Shown piece after piece: positions 63,460 to 64,000 of a stretch of 64,000 nucleotides of DNA; the stretch's first letter is position 1; each line of letters begins with the position of its first letter. A program made the translations under genes and the position numbers. This DNA is from Ornithorhynchus anatinus. Lineage: Eukaryota; Chordata; Mammalia; Monotremata; Ornithorhynchidae. The notes beneath the pieces were generated by a model. The model was not told the DNA's origin. It saw only the letters and a list, made by a program, of their open reading frames with translations, and did not search any database. The stretch is from assembly GCF_004115215.2 (NCBI RefSeq), contig NC_041751.1, forward strand, positions 32,937,958 to 33,001,957. The letters are read 5' to 3'.

Positions 63460-64000
63460 GGACACCTCCTCCGAGCAGCCTTCCCCGACCGCGCCCTCCT
63501 CTCCTCCCGCTCCCTTCGGCGTCGCCCGCCCTTCATCCCCCCCGTCCCGGCCCCCGCGCCGCTCGTCTCCACACCCCCTATTTATTTATTTCTATTAATA
63601 TTCTGTCTTCCCCCTCTGGTCGGTAAGCGCGTCGAGGGCCGGGAAGCGTCTCGTCCATCGTCCCCTCCCAGGTGCTCGGTACAGTGCTCTGTACGCGGCA
63701 AGCGCTCGGTAAACGTGATGGAGTCGGGAGACCCGAGTTCTGATCCCCGCTCTGCTTCGTCCCTTCGCCTCTCTGTGCCTCGCTCCCTCCGTCTGCGAAA
63801 TGGGGACCCGGTTCGTTCATTCGATACTATTTATTGAGCGCTTACCCTGTGCAGAGCACTGGACTCCCACTTAGACTGTGACCGTCTGGTGGGTCCCGAT
63901 CATCTCGCATCCACCCCAGTGGTTAGCGCGGCGCTTGGCACGTAGTAAGCGAGCACTTAACGGACACCCAGACTGTTGTTATTAATACAAATAAATACCG
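63460..64000. repeat. L2 3' ends and Mon-1 pieces to the window edge
   Basis: An L2 end at 63460-63720 (+), from 'ctcctccgagcagccttccc' to 'gcaagcgctcggtaaacg'. A Mon-1 body scrap at 63720-63805 (+), an L2 terminus at 63812-63870 (-), and a Mon-1 3' end at 63870-63985 (+). Confidence 0.7.

Overview
The window is vertebrate nuclear DNA and almost certainly monotreme, most likely platypus. Two repeat families dominate: hundreds of base pairs at a time are Mon-1 SINEs (tRNA-headed, CORE/MIR type, with the 'aagcgcttaacaaatacc' tail) and 3' ends of LINE L2 ('gcgctcaataaatacgattg' tail), packed at a density known only from monotremes. The protein families fit: type-1 vomeronasal receptors, family-14-like olfactory receptors, SCAN and KRAB zinc-finger genes, and a nuclear tRNA cluster.

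Layout. 1-7 kb: five tRNA genes (elongator Met-CAT, two Val-AAC in inverted orientation, initiator Met-CAT, Phe-GAA), each with a Pol III T-run behind it, set among Mon-1 and L2 copies. 7-15 kb: repeats plus one intact V1R gene (10603-11493, minus). 15.5-22.0 kb: a SCAN zinc-finger gene with a CpG-island promoter holding five CCAAT boxes; three coding exons join in phase to a 459-residue protein with six C2H2 fingers. 22-27 kb: repeats and SINE- or L2-derived tandem arrays. 27.0-32.8 kb: a candidate multi-exon gene that I cannot name, with a CCAAT/heat-shock-element/TATA promoter, phase-compatible open exons and a poly(A) signal. 34-54 kb: four olfactory receptor pseudogenes (34.3, 39.1, 46.3, 53.6 kb) and one V1R pseudogene (50.0 kb). 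56-61 kb: a KRAB zinc-finger gene with 11 fingers; the KRAB exons and the finger exon are not in the same frame as the sequence stands. 61-64 kb: a GGAA microsatellite and more repeats.

The combination of tRNA genes, SCAN/KRAB zinc fingers, V1R and OR14-like genes in 60 kb resembles the extended MHC class I region of therian mammals (human 6p22), which I infer is the orthologous neighbourhood. The genes do not form an operon or pathway; they are a typical mammalian cluster of chemoreceptors, zinc-finger regulators and Pol III genes. A second theme is that the local SINE and L2 ends have repeatedly been turned into minisatellites, at least six times independently in this window. I found no convincing retroviral or other capsid-bearing element.
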